NCBI GenBank assembly: GCA_029212415.1
Contig: JARGOF010000045.1
Span: 1 to 46,103 of the forward strand
Direction of reading: 5' to 3'
DNA length: 46,103 nt
DNA from: Rhizobiaceae bacterium
GTDB taxonomy: Bacteria > Pseudomonadota > Alphaproteobacteria > Rhizobiales > Rhizobiaceae
Shown here: piece after piece, positions 8,284 through 16,333 of the stretch
How positions within the stretch are numbered: the stretch's first letter is position 1
Layout: each line of letters opens with the position of its first letter
Program-made: the position numbers and the translations under genes
Notes under the pieces: model-generated
Seen by the model: only the letters and a program-made list of their open reading frames with translations
Database searches by the model: none
What the model was told of the DNA's origin: nothing

Positions 8284-9108
8284 TCAAACCTTGTCGGCGA
8301 CCGAGCGACCGAAATCGGCGAGTCCGCGCTGACGCATCCGCAATGGCCAGAGTTCGCTGATCTCTTGCGAAGCCTGCCGCAACGCCTCGGCCAGTTCTGT
8401 CCAACGCCCCTTGTGAATGCGAACCAGCGGACCGGCGATGGAAATCGTTCCGGCGATCGGATCATCTTCGCCAGAGCCCGAACGGAACGGCACGGCGAGT
8501 GCAGCCGTACCCGCCTCAGCCTCTTCCACAGAGATGCCAAAACCCAAAGCACGGGTTTCGTTCAACCGCCCCCGCAATTCGTCAACATTGCGCGCACTGT
8601 TCGGACCAAGCACGCGGTCCGTTCTGAAGCCGCGCGAATAAACGATGGAAAGCGCTTCTTCCTCGGGCAAGGTCGCCAACCAGGCTTTGCCGTTTGCCGT
8701 TGCATGGAGGACAACCTGCTGGCCCATGTCGGGATCATAGCGCAGCCCTGTGACGGCGCCCTGCGCCCGCGCAACCCAGACAAGATCTTGTCCTTCCAGC
8801 ATGGCAAGCCGACAATATTCCTGCGTGTTTGCTGCCAGTCGGTTCAACACTGCCTGTATCACGTCAGGGACATTCCGGCTATCAAGATCGCGGAATGCCA
8901 GAACGCTCATCTTCAACGACAGTGCATATTTCTGGCTGGAGGGTTCCTGAATCACCCATCCATGATTGGCCATGGTTGTCACAAGACGGTGGGCGGCGCT
9001 GGGTGGAATATCCATGCGCGCAGCCAGATCGGAAAGCTCAAGCGCATCGCGTGCGCCGGCGAGAATATCCAACAAATTCAAACATCTGGAAACGGCCGCT
9101 ACAGTCAC
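8284..9108 (-). CDS. IclR-family transcriptional regulator
   Basis: 274 aa starting at a GTG (9108) with GGGAG seven bases upstream. Residues 1-65 are the IclR winged HTH (LELSDLAARMDIPPSAAHRLV), and the remainder is the GAF-like effector domain, including HATANGKAWLA and the late GTISIAGP segment. It is transcribed away from a TRAP transporter and sulfatase and should control them. Two palindromes built from TTCCA/TGGAA half-sites lie in the shared promoter region and are good operator candidates. The effector is likely the TRAP substrate or its breakdown product (inference). Confidence 0.95.
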   Translation of the reverse strand: MTVAAVSRCLNLLDILAGARDALELSDLAARMDIPPSAAHRLVTTMANHGWVIQEPSSQKYALSLKMSVLAFRDLDSRNVPDVIQAVLNRLAANTQEYCRLAMLEGQDLVWVARAQGAVTGLRYDPDMGQQVVLHATANGKAWLATLPEEEALSIVYSRGFRTDRVLGPNSARNVDELRGRLNETRALGFGISVEEAEAGTAALAVPFRSGSGEDDPIAGTISIAGPLVRIHKGRWTELAEALRQASQEISELWPLRMRQRGLADFGRSVADKV

Positions 9109-9144
9109 TGAAATTCTCCCTGTCTTGATAAGATATCAGCTTTA

Positions 9145-9157
9145 TTCCAATTTGGAA
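9145..9157. promoter_or_regulatory. Palindrome before iclR-type gene, candidate operator
   Basis: TTCCAATTTGGAA is a perfect palindrome around one central base, 37 bp upstream of the IclR start. It uses the same TTCCA half-site as the palindrome in front of the TRAP operon, but in the opposite orientation. Autoregulation is a common habit of IclR proteins; binding is inferred. Confidence 0.5.
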
Positions 9158-9353
9158 ACTATTTCTGATTTCACTTTATGGGTTTTCAGGGAGTCGTTTT
9201 CCAAACAGCAAAACACCAGGCAAATTTCACATAAATCGCACAATAATTGTTAGTTTTGAAATATTTCACTCTATATATTGATGATACTGAGACCAAGTTC
9301 CAACTCTACCGGTTTCCACTTTTGCGTTGACAGGCATAGGTGAATCGTCATTA

Positions 9354-9368
9354 TGGAATGACATTCCA
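9354..9368. promoter_or_regulatory. Palindrome before TRAP operon, candidate IclR operator
   Basis: TGGAATGACATTCCA is a perfect 15-bp palindrome ending 19 bases before the DctP start codon. TGGAAT/ATTCCA arms are typical of IclR-family operators. Its position overlapping the leader suggests repression of the TRAP-sulfatase operon. Confidence 0.62.
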
Positions 9369-9387
9369 AAAATGAAGGGTGGAGACT

Positions 9388-10401
9388 ATGAAAATACGTA
9401 ACATACTGGCTGCAGCCGCATTCATTGCGTTGCCCTGCACCGCATCAGCAGATCCGATCAAGTTGGTCTGGGCGGGACCGGCGCCTGAAAGAGACTCTCA
9501 GGTCCAGGCCATCGAACTCATGGGGGATTACCTGGAACGGGCTGCGCCTGGCGAATTTGACATCGAGGTCTTCGCCGGCGGCACATTGGTCAAGCAATCC
9601 GGTGTCTTGCCTTCTTTGCAGACCGGGGCCATCCAATTGGCCTATATCAATGCATTTGACGTATCATCTCTGGTCCCGGAATATGGCGCGCTGACAGCGG
9701 CCTATTCAGTGCGTGACCCATTGCACATGTGTTCGGTACTGAACGGCAAGATTGGTGATGATTTCAGTCAGGCTCTGGAAAAAAATGCCGGCGTGGTCTC
9801 CCTTGGCGCGACATTGTTCGGTTTGCGTCACGTGGCACTGCGCAAGGCAAAGGAGGTCAATACGCCAGCGGACCTCAAAGGCATCAAGCAACGCGAGCCG
9901 AATTCAGAAGCCTGGCAGCTTCAAGGTCAAGCCGTTGGGGCGAGCCCGACACCGTTGGCACTGGGCGAACTCTTTCTGGCGCTTCAGACCGGCACGGTGG
10001 ATGCCCATAGCCTGCCCATTCCGTCCAGCTACAATTTCAAACTCCACGAAGTCACCGAGCAGATCGTGCTGACCGGACATTATGTGAACCATCTGGTCCT
10101 GGTGATTTCTGCCGACAGCTGGAATGCACTGGACAAACGTCAGCAAGAGCTACTGCGCGAGGCGGCCGATGTCGCACGCATATTCAATGACCGCGCCAAG
10201 GTGAGGGGCGAAGAGGCACTGAAAGCGGTCTTCGAAGAGGCTGGCGTTTCGTTTTCCGTTCCGGACATTCCAGCTTTCATGGCCCACGCTGAGAAGGTCT
10301 ATGCCGACTCGGATTTCTCCAAAACCTGGAAAGCGGGACTTGCTGCAGAAATGGCCGCGACGCCCAGCGATAACCCCCGGTGTTTTCATCTGATGCCCTG
10401 A
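9388..10401 (+). CDS. dctP: TRAP transporter solute-binding protein, DctP type
   Basis: Periplasmic receptor of a tripartite ATP-independent transporter. I place the start at the ATG 9388 (GGTGGAG upstream) rather than the in-frame GTG at 9379. The 337-aa product has a signal peptide ending TASA-DP near residue 22. The family pattern is clear: FAGGTLVKQ, PSLQTGAIQLAYI, the DLKGIKQREPNSEAW strand carrying the usual carboxylate-binding Arg, and LGELFLALQTGTVDA. DctP receptors bind organic acids through that Arg, so an anionic ligand is likely. First gene of dctP-dctQ-dctM-sulfatase. Confidence 0.93.
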   Translation: MKIRNILAAAAFIALPCTASADPIKLVWAGPAPERDSQVQAIELMGDYLERAAPGEFDIEVFAGGTLVKQSGVLPSLQTGAIQLAYINAFDVSSLVPEYGALTAAYSVRDPLHMCSVLNGKIGDDFSQALEKNAGVVSLGATLFGLRHVALRKAKEVNTPADLKGIKQREPNSEAWQLQGQAVGASPTPLALGELFLALQTGTVDAHSLPIPSSYNFKLHEVTEQIVLTGHYVNHLVLVISADSWNALDKRQQELLREAADVARIFNDRAKVRGEEALKAVFEEAGVSFSVPDIPAFMAHAEKVYADSDFSKTWKAGLAAEMAATPSDNPRCFHLMP

Positions 10402-10460
10402 AGATAACCAATGGCCCGGCCGCGATCAGCGTCCGGGCACGTCTTTCCAAAGGCCACACA

Positions 10461-10931
10461 ATGTCATCGCTACAATTTGTCTCCAGGCTGATTTCAGCAT
10501 CCTTCTTTGCTGTGTCCATCATTGCCATTCTGCTCCAGGTCATTTTTCGCTATCTGCTTCAGTGGCCTTTGGGGTGGACAACGGAAGTTGCGATCAATGC
10601 ATTTTTGATTGGGTCCTGGTGGACCATCTGCCTGAATGTGCGGTTGCAGGATCATGTGAAGATCGGACTGGTTTTCGATCGTCTGCCCGTCTGGGCACAA
10701 CATCTCAGCCAGATTATCGCCTGCACATTTGCCGGTTGCATGTTGCTCCTGGCCCTGCCCGGAAGCCTTAAATATCTGGAGGTCGTGAACCGTCTTGTCA
10801 CAGGTGTGCTGAAGGTTCCGCTCTCATGGATCTACGTTGTTTTTACATTTTTCCTTTTTGTCGTCGGCCTTAGGCTCCTGCTGAATGCTGCACGATGCCT
10901 GCGCCTTTTCTATATCGGAGCCACAAAGTGA
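10461..10931 (+). CDS. dctQ: TRAP transporter small permease, DctQ type
   Basis: Four-helix membrane subunit, 156 aa from the ATG at 10461. Upstream in-frame codons back to 10380 overlap dctP and are hydrophilic, so I leave them out. Helices lie at about 10-30, 45-65, 85-105 and 125-145. GWTTEVAINAFLIGSWW and VRLQDHVKIGLVFDRLP are typical DctQ segments. The stop codon overlaps the DctM start (GTGA). Confidence 0.88.
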   Translation: MSSLQFVSRLISASFFAVSIIAILLQVIFRYLLQWPLGWTTEVAINAFLIGSWWTICLNVRLQDHVKIGLVFDRLPVWAQHLSQIIACTFAGCMLLLALPGSLKYLEVVNRLVTGVLKVPLSWIYVVFTFFLFVVGLRLLLNAARCLRLFYIGATK

Positions 10932-12223
10932 GCGTCGAATTTGGTGCCATGCTGGCACTGCTTGTTGCAGGCGCGCTCATGCGCTTGCCGATCGGTATCG
11001 CGCTGATCTCAGCCTCGATTGCCTATCTCTGGATGCGCGGCCTGCCATTGGTGGCAGTGACCAACACAATCATGCAGGGCTTTAGCTCGAATTTTGTTTT
11101 TCTGGCGATACCCCTGTTCATATTTGCGGCACAGGTGATGAACATTGGAACGATCACCGACAGATTGCTGGGTTTCGCGGTGGCTGTGGCTGGACGCACC
11201 AAGGGCGGACTGGCGCAGGTCAATGTGATCACCAGCCTGATCTTTTCCGGAATGAGCGGCAGTGCAACCGCCGATGCTGCGGGTGTGGGCACCGTGCTGG
11301 TCAAAATGATGCGCAAAAATGATCGCTATCCGGCAGGTTTTGCAGGTGCGGTCACCGCAGCATCCTCTGTCATCGGTCCGATCTTTCCGCCCTCGATACC
11401 CATGATCTACTATGCAATCTCCGCCGATACATCGGTTGGCGCGTTGTTTTTGGGAGGGATCATTCCCGCGCTGTTCATCACAGTGGCAATGATGGTCCTG
11501 AACAGTGTGATAGCCAGGCGCCGGAATTTCCCGATCGAGCCTGCGCAATCGTCTGGAGAAATTTTCACCCAGTTGCGCATTGCGATGCTTCCGTTGCTGA
11601 CACCGTTCATATTGCTGGGTGGTATCTATTCCGGTGTGATGACGCCAACCGAAGCGGCCGCGGTTGCCGCAGCCTACGCCATTATCGTTTCAATCTATTA
11701 CCGGGCGCTTGGATTCAAGGCCTTTTTCCGGGCATTGGAGGAAAGCGCTCGAAAGTCTGCCGTCGTGGTGATGATCATCGCCGGCGCTTTCATGTTCAGC
11801 TATGTCATCGCAATTGAGCGGCTTCCCAACACGCTTGTCGCATGGGTTTCTGATTGGGAAATCTCGGCGACAGCGTTTTTATTGCTGATCAATCTGATGA
11901 TTCTGCTTTTGGGAATGATCATGCCCGCGGCAACAATCCTGCTGGTGATTATTCCGGTGCTGGTTCCAGCCACCATGGCCATGGGTATCGATCCGGTCCA
12001 TTTCGGTGTCGTTATCGTGATCAACACGATGATCGGTCTCATTACACCGCCCTATGGGGTTCTTGTCTTTGTAACGTCCGCCGTCAACGACATCGATGCA
12101 TGGAGCATCATTCGCGAAATCGTTCCCTATATCGGTGTCTTGCTGTTTTGCCTGCTGACCCTTTCCCTCTTTCCAGAGATCGTCCTTTATCTGCCGAAAA
12201 CCTTTGGATACAGGCCATTGTGA
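10928..12223 (+). CDS. dctM: TRAP transporter large permease, DctM type
   Basis: Large Na+-coupled membrane subunit of about 431 aa. I prefer the GTG at 10928, which overlaps the dctQ stop (GTGA); an ATG at 10895 would add 11 residues. The sequence carries the DctM hallmarks: LFIFAAQVMN, MSGSATADAAGVG, SVIGPIFPPSIPMIYYA, a mid-protein PTEAAAVAAAYA and a late LITPPYGVLVFV. It makes about 12 membrane helices. It works with DctP and DctQ to import a small anion; the sulfatase downstream suggests a sulfate ester. Confidence 0.93.
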   Translation: MSVEFGAMLALLVAGALMRLPIGIALISASIAYLWMRGLPLVAVTNTIMQGFSSNFVFLAIPLFIFAAQVMNIGTITDRLLGFAVAVAGRTKGGLAQVNVITSLIFSGMSGSATADAAGVGTVLVKMMRKNDRYPAGFAGAVTAASSVIGPIFPPSIPMIYYAISADTSVGALFLGGIIPALFITVAMMVLNSVIARRRNFPIEPAQSSGEIFTQLRIAMLPLLTPFILLGGIYSGVMTPTEAAAVAAAYAIIVSIYYRALGFKAFFRALEESARKSAVVVMIIAGAFMFSYVIAIERLPNTLVAWVSDWEISATAFLLLINLMILLLGMIMPAATILLVIIPVLVPATMAMGIDPVHFGVVIVINTMIGLITPPYGVLVFVTSAVNDIDAWSIIREIVPYIGVLLFCLLTLSLFPEIVLYLPKTFGYRPL

Positions 12224-12337
12224 TGGATCACAAAGTGACCGCCCCCATCACAAGACCTTCCACACCGTTTATTTGCCTCCTGTGAAAGGCAGCACTGCAA
12301 TGTTTTTAAGCATTGAATTCAAAATTGGAGAGAGTTG

Positions 12338-13771
12338 ATGACTAAGCAACCGAACATCGTCTTCTTGATCACGGATCAACAACGCTATGATACGATCAGT
12401 GCTCTTGGATATCCGCACGTGGATACGCCGAACCTCGACCGTCTCGTTACCGAAGGCGTTCATTTTACCCGGTGCTATGCGGCGGCTCCCTCTTGCGTTC
12501 CGGCGCGTGCGTCGCTTTTCAGCGGCTACTACCCCCACACAACCGGCGTTCTCAACAATGCCGCTTCCTGGCAGAAAGGCTGGATAGAGGATCTTTCAGC
12601 GGCGGGATATGACTGTGTCAATGTCGGCAAGATGCACACCCAACCCATGGACGCACAGGCCGGTTTTCGCGCCAGAATGATCGTGGAAAACAAGGACCGG
12701 TCAATGGCAAAGCGTGGCCGCGATTTTATCGATGAATGGGACAAGGCCATACAGAAAGCGGGTTTTGAAAAGCCCGGTCTTCCAACCTATAGCAAATTAA
12801 ACGATTATGCTGATCGGCTGGGTGCCTTTGACTGGCCGCTACCGCGCGACCTTCATTCAGATGTATTTGTGGCCGATCTGGCAATCGACTGGATAGAGAA
12901 ATCCCGTCTCGAGGCACCGTTCTTTTTGCAAGTCGGATTTCCCGGCCCTCACCCGCCCTATGACCCGACAGAAGAAGACGTCGAACCCTATCTTGGCAGG
13001 GATCTGAAGATACGACCCGTGTCGGATGGTGATCTGCAAAGCCAACCGGTCGCCTTTCAGCGCCTGGCGGCCAAACATGCAGCGGGTGACCATGACGCGG
13101 TTCGCCACAAGATCGATGCGCCCGAACAGGAGAGGCATCGTCAGCGGGCCTATTATCTTGCAAATGTCACCATGATCGACGCTCAGGTTGGCAAGATCAT
13201 CGATGCATTGGAAAAAGCCGGCCAATTGGACGACACAATCATTGTCTTTACCTCCGACCATGGGGACAGCCTGGGAGACCATGGCCACAGCCAGAAATGG
13301 ACCATGTACGAAGAGGTCATAAAGCTGCCCCTGATCATATGGGGCCCTGGCGCATTCGCTGCCAAAGGCCCCGTTGACGGGCTGGTCCAGCATATGGATG
13401 TGGCGCCAACATTGTTCGAATTGGCCGGAATCACATTCCCGGAAGGCAGAGAGGCCCTTTCATTCGCCAAGGCGCTGAGGGGCGAACCATTTGAGGGCCG
13501 AGAGGCTATTTACTGCGAACAGGGTCTCGATGTCGTTTTTCAGTTCAGCAAATTTGTCTCCATGGTTCGAACATCTCGCTGGAAATATGTCCATCTTCTG
13601 GACGAAAATTTTGGACAACTCTTCGACTTGCTGGAGGATCCGCTTGAAGAGAACAACCTGTGGCGTGATCCCGACAAGACTGCAATTCGCGAGGAGATGC
13701 ACGAGCGACTGTTCAACTGGCGTCTGGAAAGCGGCTATCAGACACGCGATTGGGCAGAAACGGCAAGATGA
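12338..13771 (+). CDS. Sulfatase, formylglycine (Cys) type
   Basis: Alkaline-phosphatase-superfamily sulfatase, 477 aa, start at ATG 12338 (GGAG upstream; an in-frame TTG precedes it directly). Metal and catalytic elements: D13 in LITDQQ, C53 in the CVPAR motif where a maturase would make formylglycine, and D307-H308 in TSDHGD. No signal peptide is seen, so the enzyme should work in the cytoplasm on an imported ester. It follows dctM by about 115 bp in the same direction. The substrate could be choline sulfate, an aryl sulfate or a sugar sulfate; phosphonate monoester hydrolases share this fold and are an alternative. No maturase gene is in the window. Confidence 0.92.
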   Translation: MTKQPNIVFLITDQQRYDTISALGYPHVDTPNLDRLVTEGVHFTRCYAAAPSCVPARASLFSGYYPHTTGVLNNAASWQKGWIEDLSAAGYDCVNVGKMHTQPMDAQAGFRARMIVENKDRSMAKRGRDFIDEWDKAIQKAGFEKPGLPTYSKLNDYADRLGAFDWPLPRDLHSDVFVADLAIDWIEKSRLEAPFFLQVGFPGPHPPYDPTEEDVEPYLGRDLKIRPVSDGDLQSQPVAFQRLAAKHAAGDHDAVRHKIDAPEQERHRQRAYYLANVTMIDAQVGKIIDALEKAGQLDDTIIVFTSDHGDSLGDHGHSQKWTMYEEVIKLPLIIWGPGAFAAKGPVDGLVQHMDVAPTLFELAGITFPEGREALSFAKALRGEPFEGREAIYCEQGLDVVFQFSKFVSMVRTSRWKYVHLLDENFGQLFDLLEDPLEENNLWRDPDKTAIREEMHERLFNWRLESGYQTRDWAETAR

Positions 13772-13785
13772 CCAAAGAGCCCATT

Positions 13786-13816
13786 TCCCGCCAGTTCGCA
13801 CCTTGAACTGGCGGGA
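13786..13816 (+). terminator. Strong hairpin after the sulfatase gene
   Basis: Perfect 12-bp inverted repeat (TCCCGCCAGTTC / GAACTGGCGGGA) with a 7-base loop, starting 15 bases after the sulfatase stop. No T run follows, so it may act as a Rho-assisted end or as message protection rather than a classic terminator. Confidence 0.6.
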
Positions 13817-14106
13817 TGTGAGGTGCGACAGAACGTTCCACTGACCGGATGGAGAATGCCCCGGTTTGGATTGGTTCACCCTTGGCAGTTGCGGCTGGCG
13901 GCAACAAAACCATGGGATCAATCAGGTCGCACGCGGATCTGGGCCGTTCCCGATGCCGGGTGCAGCGACGACATGAATGCACTGGCATTATTTGGGAACT
14001 GAAATTTCACAAAACTGGCCAGTGGAACGCAACAACGGCAAGTCTTCCAATTCGTTCACCATTTTTATGTAACATCGAAACCGGCGGTCACTGGGGAGAG
14101 TTGCAC
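13817..14106. other. Intergenic leader of the DUF805 gene
   Basis: About 290 bp without a gene I can support. An open frame runs through it in phase with the DUF805 gene, but its residues are unlike the family and the downstream ATG has its own ribosome binding site. Confidence 0.4.
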
Positions 14107-14538
14107 ATGTCGTTTTTCTTTGGGTTTAAGGGACAAATTGGCAGAGCAAAATACTGGCTCCTGCTGCTTTTCTGGGCGGTGGCCATCGTTTCGACCGGAC
14201 CCTTTCTGATCAAACTGGTTGATCAGGAATCCACCACATTGCAATCAGTCATTTTATTCGCCCTGTTCGCCCTGATATCAATTTCGATCATGTCCATGGT
14301 CGTCAGGCGGCTGCACGATCTGGGCAAATCCGGCTGGTGGTACGTGCTTTATATTCTTGTCCCCAAGACCGGAATCGCCTTTTCCAGTGCCGATCCTGGA
14401 ACCGATACGCAAACCGCTGTTCTCGCCGTTTGCGGCATCATTGCCCTATGGGCATTTTTGGATCTGGGTTTCGTCAGAGGCAAGATGGGTGACAATAAAT
14501 ATGCCTTTGCCAGTGATGTGATTCCTGTGCACCCCTAG
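14107..14538 (+). CDS. DUF805 inner-membrane protein
   Basis: 143 aa from the ATG at 14107, preceded by GGGGAGAG. Matches the DUF805 family, whose hallmarks are FxGRIGRxxYW near the N-terminus (here GFKGQIGRAKYW) and RRLHDLGKSGWW in the middle. Four membrane helices (about 18-37, 48-68, 80-95, 110-130). Function of the family is unknown. It converges on hyuB, with stop codons only a base apart and no room for a terminator. Confidence 0.9.
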   Translation: MSFFFGFKGQIGRAKYWLLLLFWAVAIVSTGPFLIKLVDQESTTLQSVILFALFALISISIMSMVVRRLHDLGKSGWWYVLYILVPKTGIAFSSADPGTDTQTAVLAVCGIIALWAFLDLGFVRGKMGDNKYAFASDVIPVHP

Positions 14539-14539
14539 G

Positions 14540-16333
14540 TCAGTTTTTTGGCCCATTGCGCAGGGATCTTGTGGCGACTTCATCGACAGAGCGAAGCCCG
14601 CTCCCATCTGGGGCGTTCAGGGCAACCTTGTAGACGTCACGTGCTTTTTCTGCCGTCAGCCAACCGGCATTGACCGATGTCGCCACGCGGGCCGGATCCC
14701 TGTCCAAAGGGTCCCCATAACCACCACCACCGCAGGACAGGAACATCATTTTTTCTCCGTCCTTGCACAGTTCCTGATTGAATGCCGGAAGGTCAACCAC
14801 CTGACCATTCGCCAGCATTTTCTGGCTGGCAGTCGGCGCGGCGTCCTTGCCGCCCAGCACGCCGCGCGGCGGAAATGTCGTTGCATCCGCCGCATACATG
14901 ATGGTCATGTCATGATCGATGGGATAATAGGCCCCCTGCACCCCCGGCGCACCTTCAAATTCGCCATAGCCCTGACTGTCGGGACGCACCTCGCGGCTTT
15001 CGATGATGAAGGGGTACATGCTTTCATCGACCTCGATTGAATCAAGCGTGATCAGACCGCCATTGGCCGGGCCGCAATAGGTCAGCCAGCCATCATGACC
15101 GTTGTTGGCCCCGCCACCGGCATAGCCGACAAAGATCTGGTTTATATAGACCTGCTCCTCCTTGAAGGGGTCCTTTCCTGAAATAACCGCCATGCCAACC
15201 GGCAGGTGCGGCCCGCCCTCGGCCTGGCCATAGGGTTTGCCCATTTGCGAAAAGACTGCGTTTCCAGCCGTGGTCAGGCGGTCGTTGACATTGGTCGTCG
15301 CCACCGAAGTGCCCGCCGGATAGATCGGCTTGCCAATGGCAGAGCCCTCGCGCATCAGAACCTTGATCTGATTGGCGCTGCCGTGGCAATGGGGCAGGCT
15401 GGCGTCGAGATTGTTGAACACGCCGATCCGGCAGGCGCCATTGGTGGTGTTTTCCGACAGGTTCAGGCCGCCGGGCACACAATCAATGTTATCGCGCACA
15501 TCGGCGGTGATTTCGCCGGCTTCCGGATCAACGATGATCTTGAGGTTGATCGGTATGCCCGCATCGGCAACACCGGGAACCGGGTCATGGCTGATCCGAT
15601 ATTCATATTCGCCAGCAGGCAATTTGCCAATTTCGGCTTTGGCGCGGCGTGCCGCGTAGTCGAACCACTCCTCGACAAAGGCCTGCAACGTGTCGACACC
15701 GTATTTCTCGCACAGTTCGATCAGGCGCTTCTCGCAGGTGCGCACCGCCCCCATCTGGGCGCGCACATCGCCCAGCCACAAATCCGGCACACGATTTTTC
15801 AACATGCCCATGCGCAGAATATCCTGCTTTTCCTTGTAGTTTTCTGCGATACGCACGCATGGCCAGTGCATGCCCTCTTCATAGATATTCTTGGCGTAGG
15901 GCAGATAGGTCGAGGGTTCCGGCGCTCCGGTATCGGCGTGGTGTGACAGGGCGACAGCCCAGAACAAGGGCTTTCCGTCAAAGAACACCGGCATCGACAG
16001 GATCAGATCAGCATGGTGCGTGCCGCCGGTGAAAGGCGAGCTGTTCACAAACATGTCGCCCTGTTTGATATCATCAAAAAGCTCGGTCAAAGGGCGTGTC
16101 GCCACATCCATCGAAGTGACATGGATCGGCAGCGCATCTTCGGTCGTGACCAGACGATGGTCATAGGTCAGAATGGCACAGCTCAGATCCTTGGCGTTCT
16201 TGATCACCGCCGAGCGACTGGCCTTGGTGACAACCAGGGTCATTTCACGCACGATGCTTTCGAAACGGCTTTTGAGCACCGACATCAAAAACGGGTCAAG
16301 CTGTCCGGCAGCCATGTTCTTTGTCGTATTCAT
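14540..16333 (-). CDS. hyuB: Hydantoinase B/oxoprolinase-family subunit
   Basis: 597-aa partner of HyuA. Family marks include DLILSMPVFFDGKPLFW, GGTHHAD, the N-terminal SRFESIVREM segment and, late, the Gly-rich CGGGGYGDPLDRDP. It starts by ATGA overlap with hyuA and so is translationally coupled. These pairs perform ATP-dependent opening of hydantoins or oxoproline, or carboxylate ketones (acetone and acetophenone carboxylases are relatives). The window does not show a third small carboxylase subunit, which favours a hydantoinase-like role, but the substrate is open. Confidence 0.92.
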   Translation of the reverse strand: MNTTKNMAAGQLDPFLMSVLKSRFESIVREMTLVVTKASRSAVIKNAKDLSCAILTYDHRLVTTEDALPIHVTSMDVATRPLTELFDDIKQGDMFVNSSPFTGGTHHADLILSMPVFFDGKPLFWAVALSHHADTGAPEPSTYLPYAKNIYEEGMHWPCVRIAENYKEKQDILRMGMLKNRVPDLWLGDVRAQMGAVRTCEKRLIELCEKYGVDTLQAFVEEWFDYAARRAKAEIGKLPAGEYEYRISHDPVPGVADAGIPINLKIIVDPEAGEITADVRDNIDCVPGGLNLSENTTNGACRIGVFNNLDASLPHCHGSANQIKVLMREGSAIGKPIYPAGTSVATTNVNDRLTTAGNAVFSQMGKPYGQAEGGPHLPVGMAVISGKDPFKEEQVYINQIFVGYAGGGANNGHDGWLTYCGPANGGLITLDSIEVDESMYPFIIESREVRPDSQGYGEFEGAPGVQGAYYPIDHDMTIMYAADATTFPPRGVLGGKDAAPTASQKMLANGQVVDLPAFNQELCKDGEKMMFLSCGGGGYGDPLDRDPARVATSVNAGWLTAEKARDVYKVALNAPDGSGLRSVDEVATRSLRNGPKN

